Assembly (NCBI RefSeq): GCF_020829625.1
Contig: NZ_JAIVFX010000002.1
Span: 513,162 to 577,161 of the forward strand
DNA: 64,000 nt
Direction of reading: 5' to 3'
Origin: Nostoc sp. XA010
Lineage (GTDB): Bacteria > Cyanobacteriota > Cyanobacteriia > Cyanobacteriales > Nostocaceae
Shown here: in pieces, positions 17,746 through 28,300 of the stretch
How positions within the stretch are numbered: the first letter of the stretch is position 1
Layout: each line of letters opens with the position of its first letter
Program-made: the position numbers and the translations under genes
Notes under the pieces: generated by a model
Told to the model about the DNA's origin: nothing
Databases searched by the model: none
Seen by the model: the letters and a program-made list of their open reading frames with translations, nothing else

Positions 17746-19062
17746 TTAAAAAATAAAAATAACTTGGAGTTTTAATTCTTTATTCTCAACAGTAATGTCA
17801 ATTTGCCTGATAAACTCTCGAAAGTAAAATCGTCGCTCTGTTTCCGACAAATCTAACCAAAATTGTGGTATTGAAACAGCTTGAGCAACAGAACGCAAGT
17901 TAACTGGGGGAAGAGTCGCCAACTTTGCTTCGAGTGTAGAAATTTCTGTGCGGAGTTTGTAAGCCCTTAATTTTGCTGTTTCAACATCTAAAATTCCAGT
18001 TTCAATTAACGCGGGTAACTGAGCAAGTATTTCTTGCTGACGAGCGATCGCTTGCCCTAAACTATTCTTGAGTGTATCCAACTGAGGAAAATTTATTCCC
18101 GCTACAGCTAAGGGTAAATCACGGCAAACGGTTTCAATTGTATTTTCTAAAACCTCTTGGTAGGGAATAGCCTTACACTTGGGGCGTTGAGGACAGCTAG
18201 TAGAACGTAAATAAAGATACTCCTTATCTTGGTTGCGTTGGGTAACACGAGTAACTGTTAGATGTGACTGACACTCAGCACAGACAACCAACCCAGCTAA
18301 AGAACGCCTAGCACTAGCAGTTCGGGGTGGTAAACGGCTGTTACGGCGTAAAAGTCGGTCAACTTGGGCAGCTTCTTCTTTAGAAATTATCGGAATATGG
18401 GTATTAGAGATAATTTCACCATTTTGATAAGCTGTATTGCCGCGATAAACTGGATTAGTTAGCCAGCGTCTTCCTGTGGTGACAGAGATTTTTTTGCCGT
18501 ATTTTTTCGCCAAGTAACGAACTGAACCCCGCAGGGAACCATAGAGTAAAAAGTGTTCAAAAAAATCTTTGACTACTGGTGAAGTACTACGATCAATAGT
18601 ATATTTTCCCTTACCTCTGCGATAGCCGTAAGGAACTTTGCCGGGTGGCGGTGCAACCTCAAGACGATTACGGGCGTGTCCTTGACGGATGCGACGGCTA
18701 CGTTGCTGACGTTGGATTGCGTGTAGCAAATTCAGCAAGTCAGCACCCAGAGGGTAATTTTCGGAAGTGTAGGGTTGTTCTGTGGCAATTATCGCTACTC
18801 CCATTACTTCGAGTTTATGTAAGCGATCGCTAATTTCCTCTACAGTATCCCCTAATTCTTCCAACCGCCGAATCAAAAGATAATCTGCTGGTTCAGTTTC
18901 GCAATCGGTAAATAATTGTTGTAATTGCGTTCGCGTAGCGTGTCCAGAAGACTCTGGCTTACCCAAATCTTCATAAACCCCATCCACCTCCCATCCCCAA
19001 TCAGCTTGATCGGGAGCAGATTCTAATAGCGGATTGGTGTAAGAATAGGCAATTATTTTCAT
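17746..19062 (-). CDS. Large serine recombinase-like protein, catalytic residues changed
   Basis: Domain order follows large serine recombinases: an N-terminal resolvase-like domain (residues 1-120), a recombinase domain (about 135-245), a zinc ribbon (CAECQ...CPQRPKC, about 258-290) and a coiled coil (about 315-375). The segment aligning with the conserved L-D-R-L-x-R-S reads LEELGDT, so both catalytic arginines are replaced by acidic residues. The usual Y-x-R-x-S start reads AYSYTNP. It is therefore unlikely to cut DNA in the standard way. It could still bind DNA. It resembles the recombinases of heterocyst excision elements such as XisF, but no element boundaries were seen nearby. Confidence 0.75.
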   Translation of the reverse strand: MKIIAYSYTNPLLESAPDQADWGWEVDGVYEDLGKPESSGHATRTQLQQLFTDCETEPADYLLIRRLEELGDTVEEISDRLHKLEVMGVAIIATEQPYTSENYPLGADLLNLLHAIQRQQRSRRIRQGHARNRLEVAPPPGKVPYGYRRGKGKYTIDRSTSPVVKDFFEHFLLYGSLRGSVRYLAKKYGKKISVTTGRRWLTNPVYRGNTAYQNGEIISNTHIPIISKEEAAQVDRLLRRNSRLPPRTASARRSLAGLVVCAECQSHLTVTRVTQRNQDKEYLYLRSTSCPQRPKCKAIPYQEVLENTIETVCRDLPLAVAGINFPQLDTLKNSLGQAIARQQEILAQLPALIETGILDVETAKLRAYKLRTEISTLEAKLATLPPVNLRSVAQAVSIPQFWLDLSETERRFYFREFIRQIDITVENKELKLQVIFIF

Positions 19063-19151
19063 TAGTCATTGGGAAAGAGGAGGCAAATCGCGCAGCGTGT
19101 CGTAGACAAGACAGAAGTTCTTGAATTTTTAATTTTTAATTGATTTCCCTC

Positions 19152-19511
19152 TCACTGCTGACTAAACTCGATAATATTTCCATCAGGATCTTGAGTGAAT
19201 AGGGCAGGGCGGCCTGAAGCGCTGGGTTGAATAGGATAATTATGATTGAGCAACTCTTGTTTGGCAGCGTCCAAGTTAGCGACTGAGAAAGCGACGTGGG
19301 GGTTGCGTCCCCATTTTTCGTTTGGGTTTTCGGTGGGGACTGTAGGTGCAACTATCAGGTGAATTTGATAGTTGCCGACTTGATACCATGCACCAGCGTA
19401 TTTTAGGGAACGATCTATTTTGGATAATCCCAATACTTTGCCATAAAAGTGTTCAGAGCGTTCTAAGTCAGTCACGAGAATTGCTGTATGGAGACTTTGG
19501 GTAATCTGCAT
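19152..19511 (-). CDS. VOC (glyoxalase/bleomycin-resistance fold) family protein
   Basis: The 119-residue protein has the paired beta-alpha-beta-beta-beta modules of this fold: LHTAILVTDLERSEHFYGKVLGL at the start, HVAFSVANLDAAKQEL in the middle and a typical ending, PALFTQDPDGNIIEF. Metal-binding candidates are H8, H89 and the final Glu. Such proteins range from lyases to dioxygenases and drug-binding proteins, so no reaction is assigned. It stands alone, 89 bp upstream (in map order) from the recombinase start, on the same strand. Confidence 0.85.
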   Translation of the reverse strand: MQITQSLHTAILVTDLERSEHFYGKVLGLSKIDRSLKYAGAWYQVGNYQIHLIVAPTVPTENPNEKWGRNPHVAFSVANLDAAKQELLNHNYPIQPSASGRPALFTQDPDGNIIEFSQQ

Positions 19512-19548
19512 TGTCGGTAAGTGCGATCGCGTTTATTTAAATAAATAA

Positions 19549-19683
19549 CTATAGGACTCATATTTGATTTTTGAACAAAACTCAGTAAACCTTTATTCCT
19601 TCTTCCCAGTCCCCAGTCCCCAGTCCCCAGTCCCCAGTCCCTTACCTCTACGAGTGATTCAGAAATCAAATTGGATTGCTATA
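19549..19683. mobile_element. MITE-like element, family A, copy 2
   Basis: The left end is CTATAGGACTCATATTTG; the right end is the complement of TATAGCAATCCAATTTG. Between them lies a C-rich heptamer array (CCCCAGT, about five copies, 19605-19641). It is nearly the reverse complement of copy 3 at 30168-30388 across the body, so both descend from one element. Confidence 0.8.
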
Positions 19684-19810
19684 TGCAGGGTATGCATCAG
19701 CTTGGAAAATCTGTTCGGCGGTTAAATCTAACTCTGGGCGCAAATTTTGGGCAACTAGAAATTGGAACTGTATAAATTATCGTGCAGTATAGTTTTTGTA
19801 ACTAAGCCGC

Positions 19811-19966
19811 TTAGTCAAAAAATAAATTTTCTGCGATCGTCGGTGGTACACGATCCATGTTGTCAAAAATAATCAATAAACCTTTATTTTGAGGGAATTT
19901 TTCTCGGAGTTTAACATAGGCATCTCCTAACAAAAGGAACATAGTACCAGTCCATGTCTGCACCCT
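19811..19966 (-). pseudogene. Remnant of a P-loop/NTPase-type gene
   Basis: On the minus strand a 51-codon open stretch reads ...LLLGDAYVKLREKFPQNKG then LLIIFDNMDRVPP. The hydrophobic run followed by DNMDR resembles the Walker B region of ATP-binding proteins. It has stops on both sides, no start with a ribosome site and no Walker A nearby. About 40 bp further on, a second short open stretch (NLRPELDLTAEQIFQAD) near 19690-19765 may be another fragment; I do not recognise it. The family-A element abuts that second stretch. Confidence 0.45.
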
Positions 19967-20651
19967 CTAGCGGTTCAACATTAAAAACTTAAACGTGCAG
20001 CTTTGAGAGTATTAGGACGCTGGTGATTCATTGGGTTTTCACTAACTTTATAGAGCCGACTTTCTCAAGCTTAAATTTTAGGCGATCGCAGTGCAATTTT
20101 TCATTTAATAAAAGTTTACTTTTTGATCTGGCAATCCTTTGTAATATATTATATTTTAGCAAAATGGATAACAATATAACTTTCAGCCTTACCCAGCGCT
20201 GGATTGCACAAAAGTAGTTTTGTTAAAATAGCGATCGCTTATAAACCGCACTATTAAGTATAATTCTCTAACATAATTCAGAATTATATTTAATTGTCAA
20301 TCCTCCAAAAGGTAGAATACATGTTATTTCCGCTTACTTAGTTAATTTTGAGCAACCAAATCAAAAGATTGCTTATGGTCATTTTCGCTCAACCACACGG
20401 GGTTGATGTGAAAAAATAGCACAACTAATCAATTAATATCAACTTCTAAAAAATTTACCCAAACAAGCTTGTATCTTGCTCAAACATTTGAAAGAATAAC
20501 TAAAATAATCATCATTAGTACTAAATCATTAATTGTTATTTATAATTACTAAGTTATTACTTTCAGTGTGATAATTGCCTCATAGGCAGGTGAAAATTTG
20601 CTATTACTATATCTTGAAAATTTATCTTCTTTAATTTAATACAAAAATTAC
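19967..20651. other. AT-rich intergenic region upstream of the cyclase gene
   Basis: A 685-bp stretch with no ORF I believe; the 64-codon frame at 20023-20217 has no ribosome site and no recognisable sequence. It includes HIP1 sites and long A/T runs. The promoter of the cyclase-like gene should lie in its right half. Confidence 0.5.
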
Positions 20652-22556
20652 ATGGAACAAGTAATTACTGCAATGGCAGATGCTTTGTTTATAACTAATA
20701 ATATAGGGAAAATAAAAAAAGTAAATCGTGCTGCTCAAAAATTATTTGGTTTTAGTGAAGAAGAACTAATTAATAAACCAATATCATTAATAATTGATGA
20801 TGAGCAAGTTTTAATAAAAGCCATTCACCAGCATTCTTTATATCAGAAAAATCTTCAAAATTTAGAGGTGGTTTGCCGAACCAAGAATAGAGAAAAGCGG
20901 TTGATTGCTTTTTCTTGTTCAGTAATTCCGAAAAAAATAAAAGGATTAGAAGAGATTGTCTACATTGGTCGGGATATCACTGCTCGCCAGCAACGGGAAC
21001 AACGGACAACTGCCCAGTATGCTATCACTCGTATATTATCAGAATCCCAAACTGTAAAACAGGTAATTCCGCAAATTTTGCAGTCGATTTGTCAAAACTT
21101 AGGATGGGATTTAGGCGAACTTTGGGCACCAAGTCAATATATTGGCACTTCGGTACAAGGAGATAGCCTCAATGCAGTATTAAGGTGTGTGGAAATTTGG
21201 TCAAGTCGGGTAATTTCTGCGCGAGAGTTTAAAGCAATCACCTGGCAAACTACATATACACCCGGTGTTGGCTTACCTGGCCGAATTTGGATCAGACGTT
21301 TGCCTCTGTGGATTCAAGATATCACAGACGATGGAGACACTCGGCGTTCGCAACCTGCTGCTGAGGCTGGATTGCACGCAGCTTTTGGCTTCCCCATCTT
21401 AGACGATAGTGAAATCTTAGGAGTGATGGTTTTCTTTAGCCGGGATGTACAGCCAAAGGATAAAGAGTTATTGCAAATGGTGGGTTCTATTGGTAGTCAA
21501 ATCGCCCAGTTTATCAAACGCAAACAAGCAGAAGATGCTCTTGTAGAAAGTGAAGAACGATATCGAGATTTATTTGAAAATGCTAATGATTTGATTCAAT
21601 GCGTCAATGCCTATGGTCGTTTTTTGTATGTCAATCGTGCATGGCGAGAAGCTTTGGGATATAGCGAAGCTGAAATTGTGAATATGAATATTTTTGATAT
21701 TATACATCCAGAGTTTAAACAAGACTGTTTGCAAAGGTTTTATCGGGTGCTGTCAGGAGAAAAGATCGGGCAAGTAAAAGCTGCATTTGTTACTAAAGAC
21801 GGTCAAACAATCTTTCTAGAAGGTAATATTAACTGTAAATTTGTCGAAGGTCATCCAGTTGCGACTCGCGGCATTTTTCGCAATATCACCCAGCGACTAG
21901 CAACAGAAGAAGCGCTGCGCCATCAGCAAGAAGAAACCGAACGTTTATTGCTGAATATTTTGCCAGCAGCAATCTCCAAACCCTTAAATGAAGTAGCTAA
22001 CATTGTCGAAGACGTTGCTGATGTTACAGTTTTATTTGCAGATATTGTCGGCTTTACCGAAATTGCTGCTTCTATGAGTGCAATTCAACTGCTAAACTTA
22101 CTCAACTCGATTTTTTCAACTTTTGATCGTCTCACCGAACAACATAGTTTAGAGAGAATTAAAACTATTGGCGATGCTTATATGGTAGTTGGTGGTTTAC
22201 CCATACGCCGCCGGGATCATGCTCAAGCGATCGCTCAAATGGCACTCCAGATGCAAGCTGCGATCGCTCTATTTAATACTGAGAATAACCAAAACTTTAG
22301 CATCCGTTTCGGCATCCATACTGGTTCCGTAGTGGCGAGAGTAATTGACCTCAACAACTTTACTTATGATCTCTGTAAAGATACGGTAGACATCGCTAGC
22401 TGCATGGAATCCCAAGGTATTGTTGGTAAAATTCAGGTTACAGAAGATACTTATAAGCGTTTGTGTGATGAATTTTTATTTGAAAAGCGGGGCAAAATCG
22501 AAGTTCAAGGCAAAGGGAAAATAACCACTTATTTGTTAATTGGGCAAAAGAGATGA
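20652..22556 (+). CDS. PAS-GAF-PAS-class III cyclase-like protein with eroded active site
   Basis: Domains in order: PAS (about 1-115), GAF (about 125-295), PAS (about 300-425) and a class III adenylate/guanylate cyclase domain (about 445-630). No membrane segment is seen. The two metal-binding aspartates are kept (LFADIVGFT, TIGDAYM), and so are the adenine-selecting Lys and Asp. But the transition-state signature, normally WGDTVNxASRMES, reads CKDTVDIASCMES, so the catalytic Asn is Asp and the catalytic Arg is Cys. Two nearby glycines are also lost (VVARVID for VVAGVIG). It probably makes little or no cAMP and may be a pseudoenzyme sensor or a decaying gene. Confidence 0.85.
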   Translation: MEQVITAMADALFITNNIGKIKKVNRAAQKLFGFSEEELINKPISLIIDDEQVLIKAIHQHSLYQKNLQNLEVVCRTKNREKRLIAFSCSVIPKKIKGLEEIVYIGRDITARQQREQRTTAQYAITRILSESQTVKQVIPQILQSICQNLGWDLGELWAPSQYIGTSVQGDSLNAVLRCVEIWSSRVISAREFKAITWQTTYTPGVGLPGRIWIRRLPLWIQDITDDGDTRRSQPAAEAGLHAAFGFPILDDSEILGVMVFFSRDVQPKDKELLQMVGSIGSQIAQFIKRKQAEDALVESEERYRDLFENANDLIQCVNAYGRFLYVNRAWREALGYSEAEIVNMNIFDIIHPEFKQDCLQRFYRVLSGEKIGQVKAAFVTKDGQTIFLEGNINCKFVEGHPVATRGIFRNITQRLATEEALRHQQEETERLLLNILPAAISKPLNEVANIVEDVADVTVLFADIVGFTEIAASMSAIQLLNLLNSIFSTFDRLTEQHSLERIKTIGDAYMVVGGLPIRRRDHAQAIAQMALQMQAAIALFNTENNQNFSIRFGIHTGSVVARVIDLNNFTYDLCKDTVDIASCMESQGIVGKIQVTEDTYKRLCDEFLFEKRGKIEVQGKGKITTYLLIGQKR

Positions 22557-22600
22557 GGGGCATGAGGTATTGAAAAGAGGCAGAGGGGAAATTCCTCTCC

Positions 22601-22638
22601 CCTGCTCCCTGCCCCCTGCCCCCTGCCCCCTGCCCCCT
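22601..22638. repeat. Short tandem heptamer repeat
   Basis: About five copies of CCCCCTG lie between the cyclase gene and the DHS-like gene, running into the stop codon of the latter. The two genes converge here. Confidence 0.8.
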
Positions 22639-23812
22639 ACGGAGTATTCGGAATCAAACGCCCACAAGGATAAGTCGCTGTTTGATTTTGGGCACTTTCA
22701 GCCACTGCTGTTGGAATTTGATCCGATGATTGGGCTTTGGCTGCTAGATAGTCTTTTTGCAGTTTATCCAAAATGGCTTCTCGCCTGTCGTACACACGCT
22801 TCAGTGGACGAGGCTCGCACTTGTTCAAGACGTATGCTGTTACCAATGGTAGAGCGATCGTGCTGTCGGTATAACAAACAATAGTGTTAGGTAACTCTTC
22901 CGGGTCAATCTTACCCCAACTGACAGCTTCCGATGGGGTTGCTCCAGACAAACCGCCTGTATCTGGACGCGCATCGGTAAACTGTATAAAGTAATCGTGT
23001 CCTCGTTCTTCTAATCCCAATACTTCGTGAAGTTGCGGTTGGGTTTGTAGCAAAAAGTTTTTGGGACTACCGCCACCGAGAATTACAGCCGCACTTTTAC
23101 CTCCAGATTCACGGGCATTATATGCGATCGCAGCCGTTTCATTTACGTCAATTGATGGATCTATCACCAACTGCGAACCTTCCAAAGCCAAAGCCGCCAC
23201 GTTCATCCCAATTGAACTATCTCCTGGAGAAGACGTATATATAGGCACGCCATACTCATAAGCTGTAGCAAGCAAACAGGAATGCTGTACACCCAGTTGC
23301 TTTTCTACTTCCCGAACATACTTACCAAGCAAATAGTGAAACTCAGCAGTTCCCATCCGCTTCTGAAACGCCTCTCCTTGCAGAATCTTGCGGATGAACG
23401 CATCAGTTTCTAGCAGTACATCGTAACCAAAGATAATGTCATAAATGCGAATAGTGCCTTCCTGGCGCAGTTTCACATCATCCAAAAACGGATTACCAGC
23501 AAAAAGTTCAAAACCTAAACCGTAGTGCATATCGTGGTAAAGATTTGCACCAGTGCTAATCATCCAGTCAATAAAGCCGTTGCGGATTAAGGGTGCAAGC
23601 GCTGAAACACCGAATCCTGCTGGTGTCATCGCACCGGAAAGGCTAACTCCCACCGTGACACCTTCCGTTAGCACGTCACGACTCAGTAGTTGGCAGATTT
23701 CCCGCAACCGTGCTGAGTTGTAAGCGGTGAAGTATTGATCAATCAAATCCACCACATTGATATCATTTGATATAGGTGTAGGTGCGATTTTTTGACCCAG
23801 CTGTTTAGACAT
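22637..23812 (-). CDS. Deoxyhypusine synthase-like protein (homospermidine synthase-like)
   Basis: The protein belongs to the deoxyhypusine synthase family, whose bacterial members are thought to act on spermidine or putrescine, with NAD, and often make homospermidine. Visible hallmarks are [12 protein letters not shown] near the NAD site, [11 protein letters not shown], and the lysine region [11 protein letters not shown], where the Lys would form the enzyme intermediate. It is 391 residues, near the family norm. eIF5A is absent from bacteria, so a polyamine role is the better guess. Its C-terminal stretch is poorly conserved and its stop is inside a heptamer repeat. Confidence 0.85.
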   Translation of the reverse strand: MSKQLGQKIAPTPISNDINVVDLIDQYFTAYNSARLREICQLLSRDVLTEGVTVGVSLSGAMTPAGFGVSALAPLIRNGFIDWMISTGANLYHDMHYGLGFELFAGNPFLDDVKLRQEGTIRIYDIIFGYDVLLETDAFIRKILQGEAFQKRMGTAEFHYLLGKYVREVEKQLGVQHSCLLATAYEYGVPIYTSSPGDSSIGMNVAALALEGSQLVIDPSIDVNETAAIAYNARESGGKSAAVILGGGSPKNFLLQTQPQLHEVLGLEERGHDYFIQFTDARPDTGGLSGATPSEAVSWGKIDPEELPNTIVCYTDSTIALPLVTAYVLNKCEPRPLKRVYDRREAILDKLQKDYLAAKAQSSDQIPTAVAESAQNQTATYPCGRLIPNTP

Positions 23813-24186
23813 TTTGGCACTCCCGAACAGTAAACACGCCGAATCTAATAGTATCTAGCTTTCAACCAAAGTGACAGCAATTTTACTAGTGCAGCACCGC
23901 GTAAATCCACGCACGGTACAAACAACAGGTCATCGCCGGAGGCAGGGGGGAGGATTGGACGGAGCTTGATACCCATGTTCTCCCCTTCATTCCACAGCTC
24001 TGGGAAAGGGCTTGCTCCCCCTGCTCCCTGCCCCCTTCCCCTTTCCCCTCCGCTTCTTTGGTCATTCCCCCCTGCCCTCTGCTTCTTTGTTGAGATTCTG
24101 AAAAGATTAAATTTAATGGAAGATTTAATAGATCGAGACAGGTGTACGCTACCTACATGGAAATGCGTCAACAGAGGACTCAACCA
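23813..24186. other. Divergent intergenic region with C-rich repeats
   Basis: A 374-bp region between the DHS-like gene and the ParA gene. Positions 24000-24080 are a C-rich tract of imperfect heptamers (CCCCTGCTCCCTGCCCCC). Nothing else is recognisable; both promoters must be here. Confidence 0.5.
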
Positions 24187-25071
24187 ATGGGATATGTAAT
24201 TGCTACTGCAAATATGAAAGGTGGCGTTGGTAAAACCACCCTCACTGTCAACTTAGCTACCTGTTTAGCTAAAAATCATGGTAAACGGGTGCTTGTCCTT
24301 GATTTAGACAGCCAAATTAGCGCCACACTCAGTTTGATGTCGCCTTTAGATTTTGCCAAGCGTCGTAAACAAAGTAAGACATTTAGGTATCTGATCGATC
24401 AAGTTATCAATCCAGAACCAGAAGCAAAATTGACAATTCAAGATATCATTCAATCCCAGGTTTGTAATCTTCCCGGACTGGATTTATTGCCAGGAGATAT
24501 CGACTTATATGATGAATTTGTTGTGTCAGAAATGCTGCATCAGCAAGCAACTGCTTTGGGCGAACAAGACTTTGAAACAATTTGGAATCGCTTTGAAAGA
24601 GTCTTGATAAATAATATTTTAAAACCTGTACGTCAAGAATATGATTTTATCCTCTTGGATTGTGCGCCTGGATATAATTTATTGACTCGTAGTGCTTTAG
24701 CTGCCAGTGATTTTTACATACTTCCTGCTAAACCAGAACCCCTATCTGTAGTGGGTATTCAACTACTAGAAAGACGCATTGCTCAATTAAAAGACAGTCA
24801 CGGACATGAAAGCAAAATAGATATAAAAATGCTAGGAATTGTATTCAGCATGTCTAGCGCTAACCTCCTCACTGGCAGATACTATAAACAAGTGATGCAC
24901 CGCGTTGTTGAAGATTTCGGTGTAGAAAAAATTTGTAAGGTACAAATACCAGTTGATGTCAACGTTGCTAAGGCTGTTGATAGTTTTATGCCAGCTGTTT
25001 TAAATGCTCCCCAATCAGCTGGTTCAAAAGCGTTCTTTCAGTTAACTCAGGAGTTGTTGCAAAAGCTATAG
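24187..25071 (+). CDS. ParA family ATPase (orphan)
   Basis: A deviant-Walker ATPase of the ParA/Soj type; such proteins position DNA, plasmids or large protein complexes. The P-loop KGGVGKTT is at residues 10-17, the Walker A' region is VLVLDLDSQISATLS, and Walker B reads FILLDCAPGYN. I chose ATG 24187, preceded by AGAGGA nine bases away, over upstream GTG 24142 and ATG 24157. There is no parB gene next to it, so it may act on a chromosomal or non-DNA cargo. About 294 residues. Confidence 0.88.
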   Translation: MGYVIATANMKGGVGKTTLTVNLATCLAKNHGKRVLVLDLDSQISATLSLMSPLDFAKRRKQSKTFRYLIDQVINPEPEAKLTIQDIIQSQVCNLPGLDLLPGDIDLYDEFVVSEMLHQQATALGEQDFETIWNRFERVLINNILKPVRQEYDFILLDCAPGYNLLTRSALAASDFYILPAKPEPLSVVGIQLLERRIAQLKDSHGHESKIDIKMLGIVFSMSSANLLTGRYYKQVMHRVVEDFGVEKICKVQIPVDVNVAKAVDSFMPAVLNAPQSAGSKAFFQLTQELLQKL

Positions 25072-25350
25072 CTCCAGAAGTCGTGATTTCAACGAAGAGG
25101 CAGGGAGAAGGGAGCAGGAAGGAGGGGGCACGGGAATGACTTTTGGCTTCCCTGTTCGCGCAGCGTCCCGTAGGCAAAGGGCTGACCCCATAATAACCCT
25201 ATCAAAGGTCGCACTCTGCCTCCTGCTTTGCTCGATAAAAAGTGGTAATAATTAAGTAATTTTTCTGACAAGTCCAGCGTTTATACTGAAGCTAAGTACA
25301 GCAATATTCGGCTATTGAGTGAAAAGGCCAGTAAATCTCGCTAAGAAACA

Positions 25351-28300
25351 ATGCTTACTAAAAATCCTCTACAGGCAGAGAAAAATCAACGCTTGGTAAT
25401 GCCTTTACCACGGACTTTGAGTTATCTCGAAACCTGGGGCTTTGGCTTAACAGGTCATGTGGGGTGGATTGGTACTGCCCCCATTATTCATGCAGCGTTA
25501 GGGCCTAAAGCTATCTTAGTTTGGTTGTTTGGCACGATCATTTCCTTTTTACTCAACTTGCAGGTACAAAGTTTAGGTAGACATTGGCCAGATGTCGCTG
25601 GTGGAACACCAAACTATACCACAAGGCTACTAAAGAACTTCCCTAGCTTAGGCCGTTACGTAGCATTAGGATACTTTTTTAGCTGGGCAGCAGCACCAGC
25701 ACTATATGCAATTATTCTTACAGACCTAATTAAAGTCAATTTTGAAACATTAGGTATTTCTTGTCCAGAAACTTTTTTAAAAGTTCTTTTTACAGTAATT
25801 CCTTTTATTTTGGCATTCAGTGGCACTCGTGCTTTAGCACTCCTGCATTTATTTTTTGTATTCCCAGCCATCTTATTACTACTTTTGTTTTGTTTTCAAG
25901 GCGTAGTATGGTCAGCCTTCTCAACCACTAGTTTTAAACTTATCCTAACTAGCACAGATAGCCTGAGCTTTGAAGAATGGGCAAAGTGGTTTTTTCTGGC
26001 TAGCTATTCAATTTATGCTTGTGAAACCACTTCTTCTTTTGTTGCTGATAGCCGCCACCCATATAAAACTTTGCAGTTCTTAACCGTAGCGGCTTGGCTA
26101 ATTCCTGCGGTGTTTTTAGGTGCTTCTTGGGTATTAATGTGTTCGGCTCCAAATCCAACAATAGACAATGCGTTCTTAACTCTGGTGACGGCTTCTAAGC
26201 CTTTTTGGGGTGAATCTGCCTTTTTTATAGTCACACTTCTTATTACTGTATCCTGCTTTTTAAGTGCTGCTACGGCAGTTTCCAACTCTCCTCGGATATT
26301 ATATCAACTTGCTTTAGACGATCAGCTTTCTCCTCTATTTGCATTAGTTTCCCCCCAAGGTGTCCTTGGGCCCGCTATCTTAGTTACCTTTCTACTCAGT
26401 CTGCTTTGTCTAAATTTGGGAAATGTACCTCAACTTGTCACGGTAGCAGGCACCTGTTATCTTGTGTCGGTTATGGGTCTACATCTAGGATTATGGCTGT
26501 GTCGGGGCAAACCGCAGGTGTTATGGCCTTGGTGGTCACTTAGTTTTTTCTGTATAGAAGCAGTAGTTTTAATAGTAGGAGGTTTAGCTTGGAATTGGAG
26601 AGATTTTTTAGTGGGCTTATTATTACCCATTATTCTGATGATAGGAGATGTCCCGCTACGTCGCTTAAATTTAGAACCATTACACCTCAAATGGTGGAGA
26701 CAGAATTACAACGTTAGGTCTAGTAGAAACAATCAGGATTTTGTCGTACTACAGGTAATTGTCCTAATATCATTAATTTGTATTACTGCCACAAGCAGTT
26801 GGCTTCTCCGCGATTTATTAGACAAAAATTATCATAACATTCATAATTCTTTGCTAGCTATTCTGTTAGTGACGCTTTCTGTTGCAGGGGTTGCGATCGC
26901 TTGCTGGACAACCTTACCACAAATCGTTGCTATTGATAACGCACGCAAACAAGCAAAAAGCCTATTTATTACTACTCTCGATACCGTCCCCGATACTGTT
27001 TTAGTCTTAGATGAAAGCGGTAAAATTTGCGAGACAAATGCCGCATCTGAAGAATTATTTCAAACAACTGTTCAGCAGCTAATTGGCAAGAACTTGAATC
27101 AACTCTTAATATGCTATCGAGGCAAACCGGAGCAATGGTCTATTAGAAGTGAGCAAACCTTAAAAATAAACCAAGGTCTACGAATTGTTGAATCGACTAT
27201 TTCACAGCCATTTAATTCCCAGCTACGAGAGTATGTTGTTATTATTCGTGATATTACTAAGCGTAAGTTAGTAGAAAAAGAATTAGTTCAGTATCGTCAT
27301 CAGCTTGAGCAGATGGTTCTAGAACGCACTGTTGAACTTATTAGAGTGAATCAACAACTTGAGCAAGACATTATCAAGCGTCAACAAGCACAAGAACAAT
27401 TACTGCACAATAGTCTTCATGACGGGCTAACCGGACTACCTAATCAACGATTATTTTTGGAGCGAGTGCAGCGAGCAATAGAAGGTACTAAAGAGCAAAA
27501 TAAATATTTATTTGCCGTACTATTCTTAGACTTAGACCGTTTTAAAGTTGTTAATGACAGCCTTGGACATCTACTGGGAAATCAACTTTTAATTGAAATT
27601 TCTCATCGGCTAAAATCAGTTCTGCGACTTGGAGATATAGTTGCCCGTTTTGGCGGAGACGAGTTCACAATCTTAATTGAGGAAATTGAGGATATTAGCA
27701 CTGCCATACAAGTAGCCGAGCGAATTAAAAAAGTGCTAGCTTTACCATTTCAATTAAATGAGCATAGGGTGTTTACTAATGCTAGTATTGGCATCGCTTT
27801 AAGTAAAGCAGATTATGAGCAAGCAGCGCAGATTTTACGCGATGCCGATATGGCAATGTACTGCGCCAAATCACTTGGTAAGGCACGCTATGAGGTTTTT
27901 GATCCGAAGATGCATGAGAGTGCATCTTTGCTCTTGGAGTTAGAAACTGCTCTGCGAAATGCACTGCTCAAGCAAGAAGAATTTTGCCTTAATTACCAGC
28001 CAATTATTTCACTGACAACTGGCAAAATTATTGGATTTGAGGCACTAATACGTTGGCATCATCCAGAACGGGGACTTATTTCTCCTGAAGATTTTATTCC
28101 CCTAGCGGAAGAAACTGGAATGATTGTTAGTATCGGGCAATGGGTGCTTTATGAAGCCTGTCATCAGATGCACAAATGGCATAAACAATTTCCTAGCTCA
28201 TTACCCCTGACAATGAGCGTTAATTTTTCTGGGAAACAAATTACCCAACCTGATGTGTTTAAACAAGTTAAAGATATTTTAGAGCAAACTGGACTGAAGC

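Noticed and set aside
20023..20217. 64-codon ORF in the gap before the cyclase gene
   Set aside because: No ribosome site, low-complexity sequence, no recognisable domain; typical of chance frames in AT-rich DNA.
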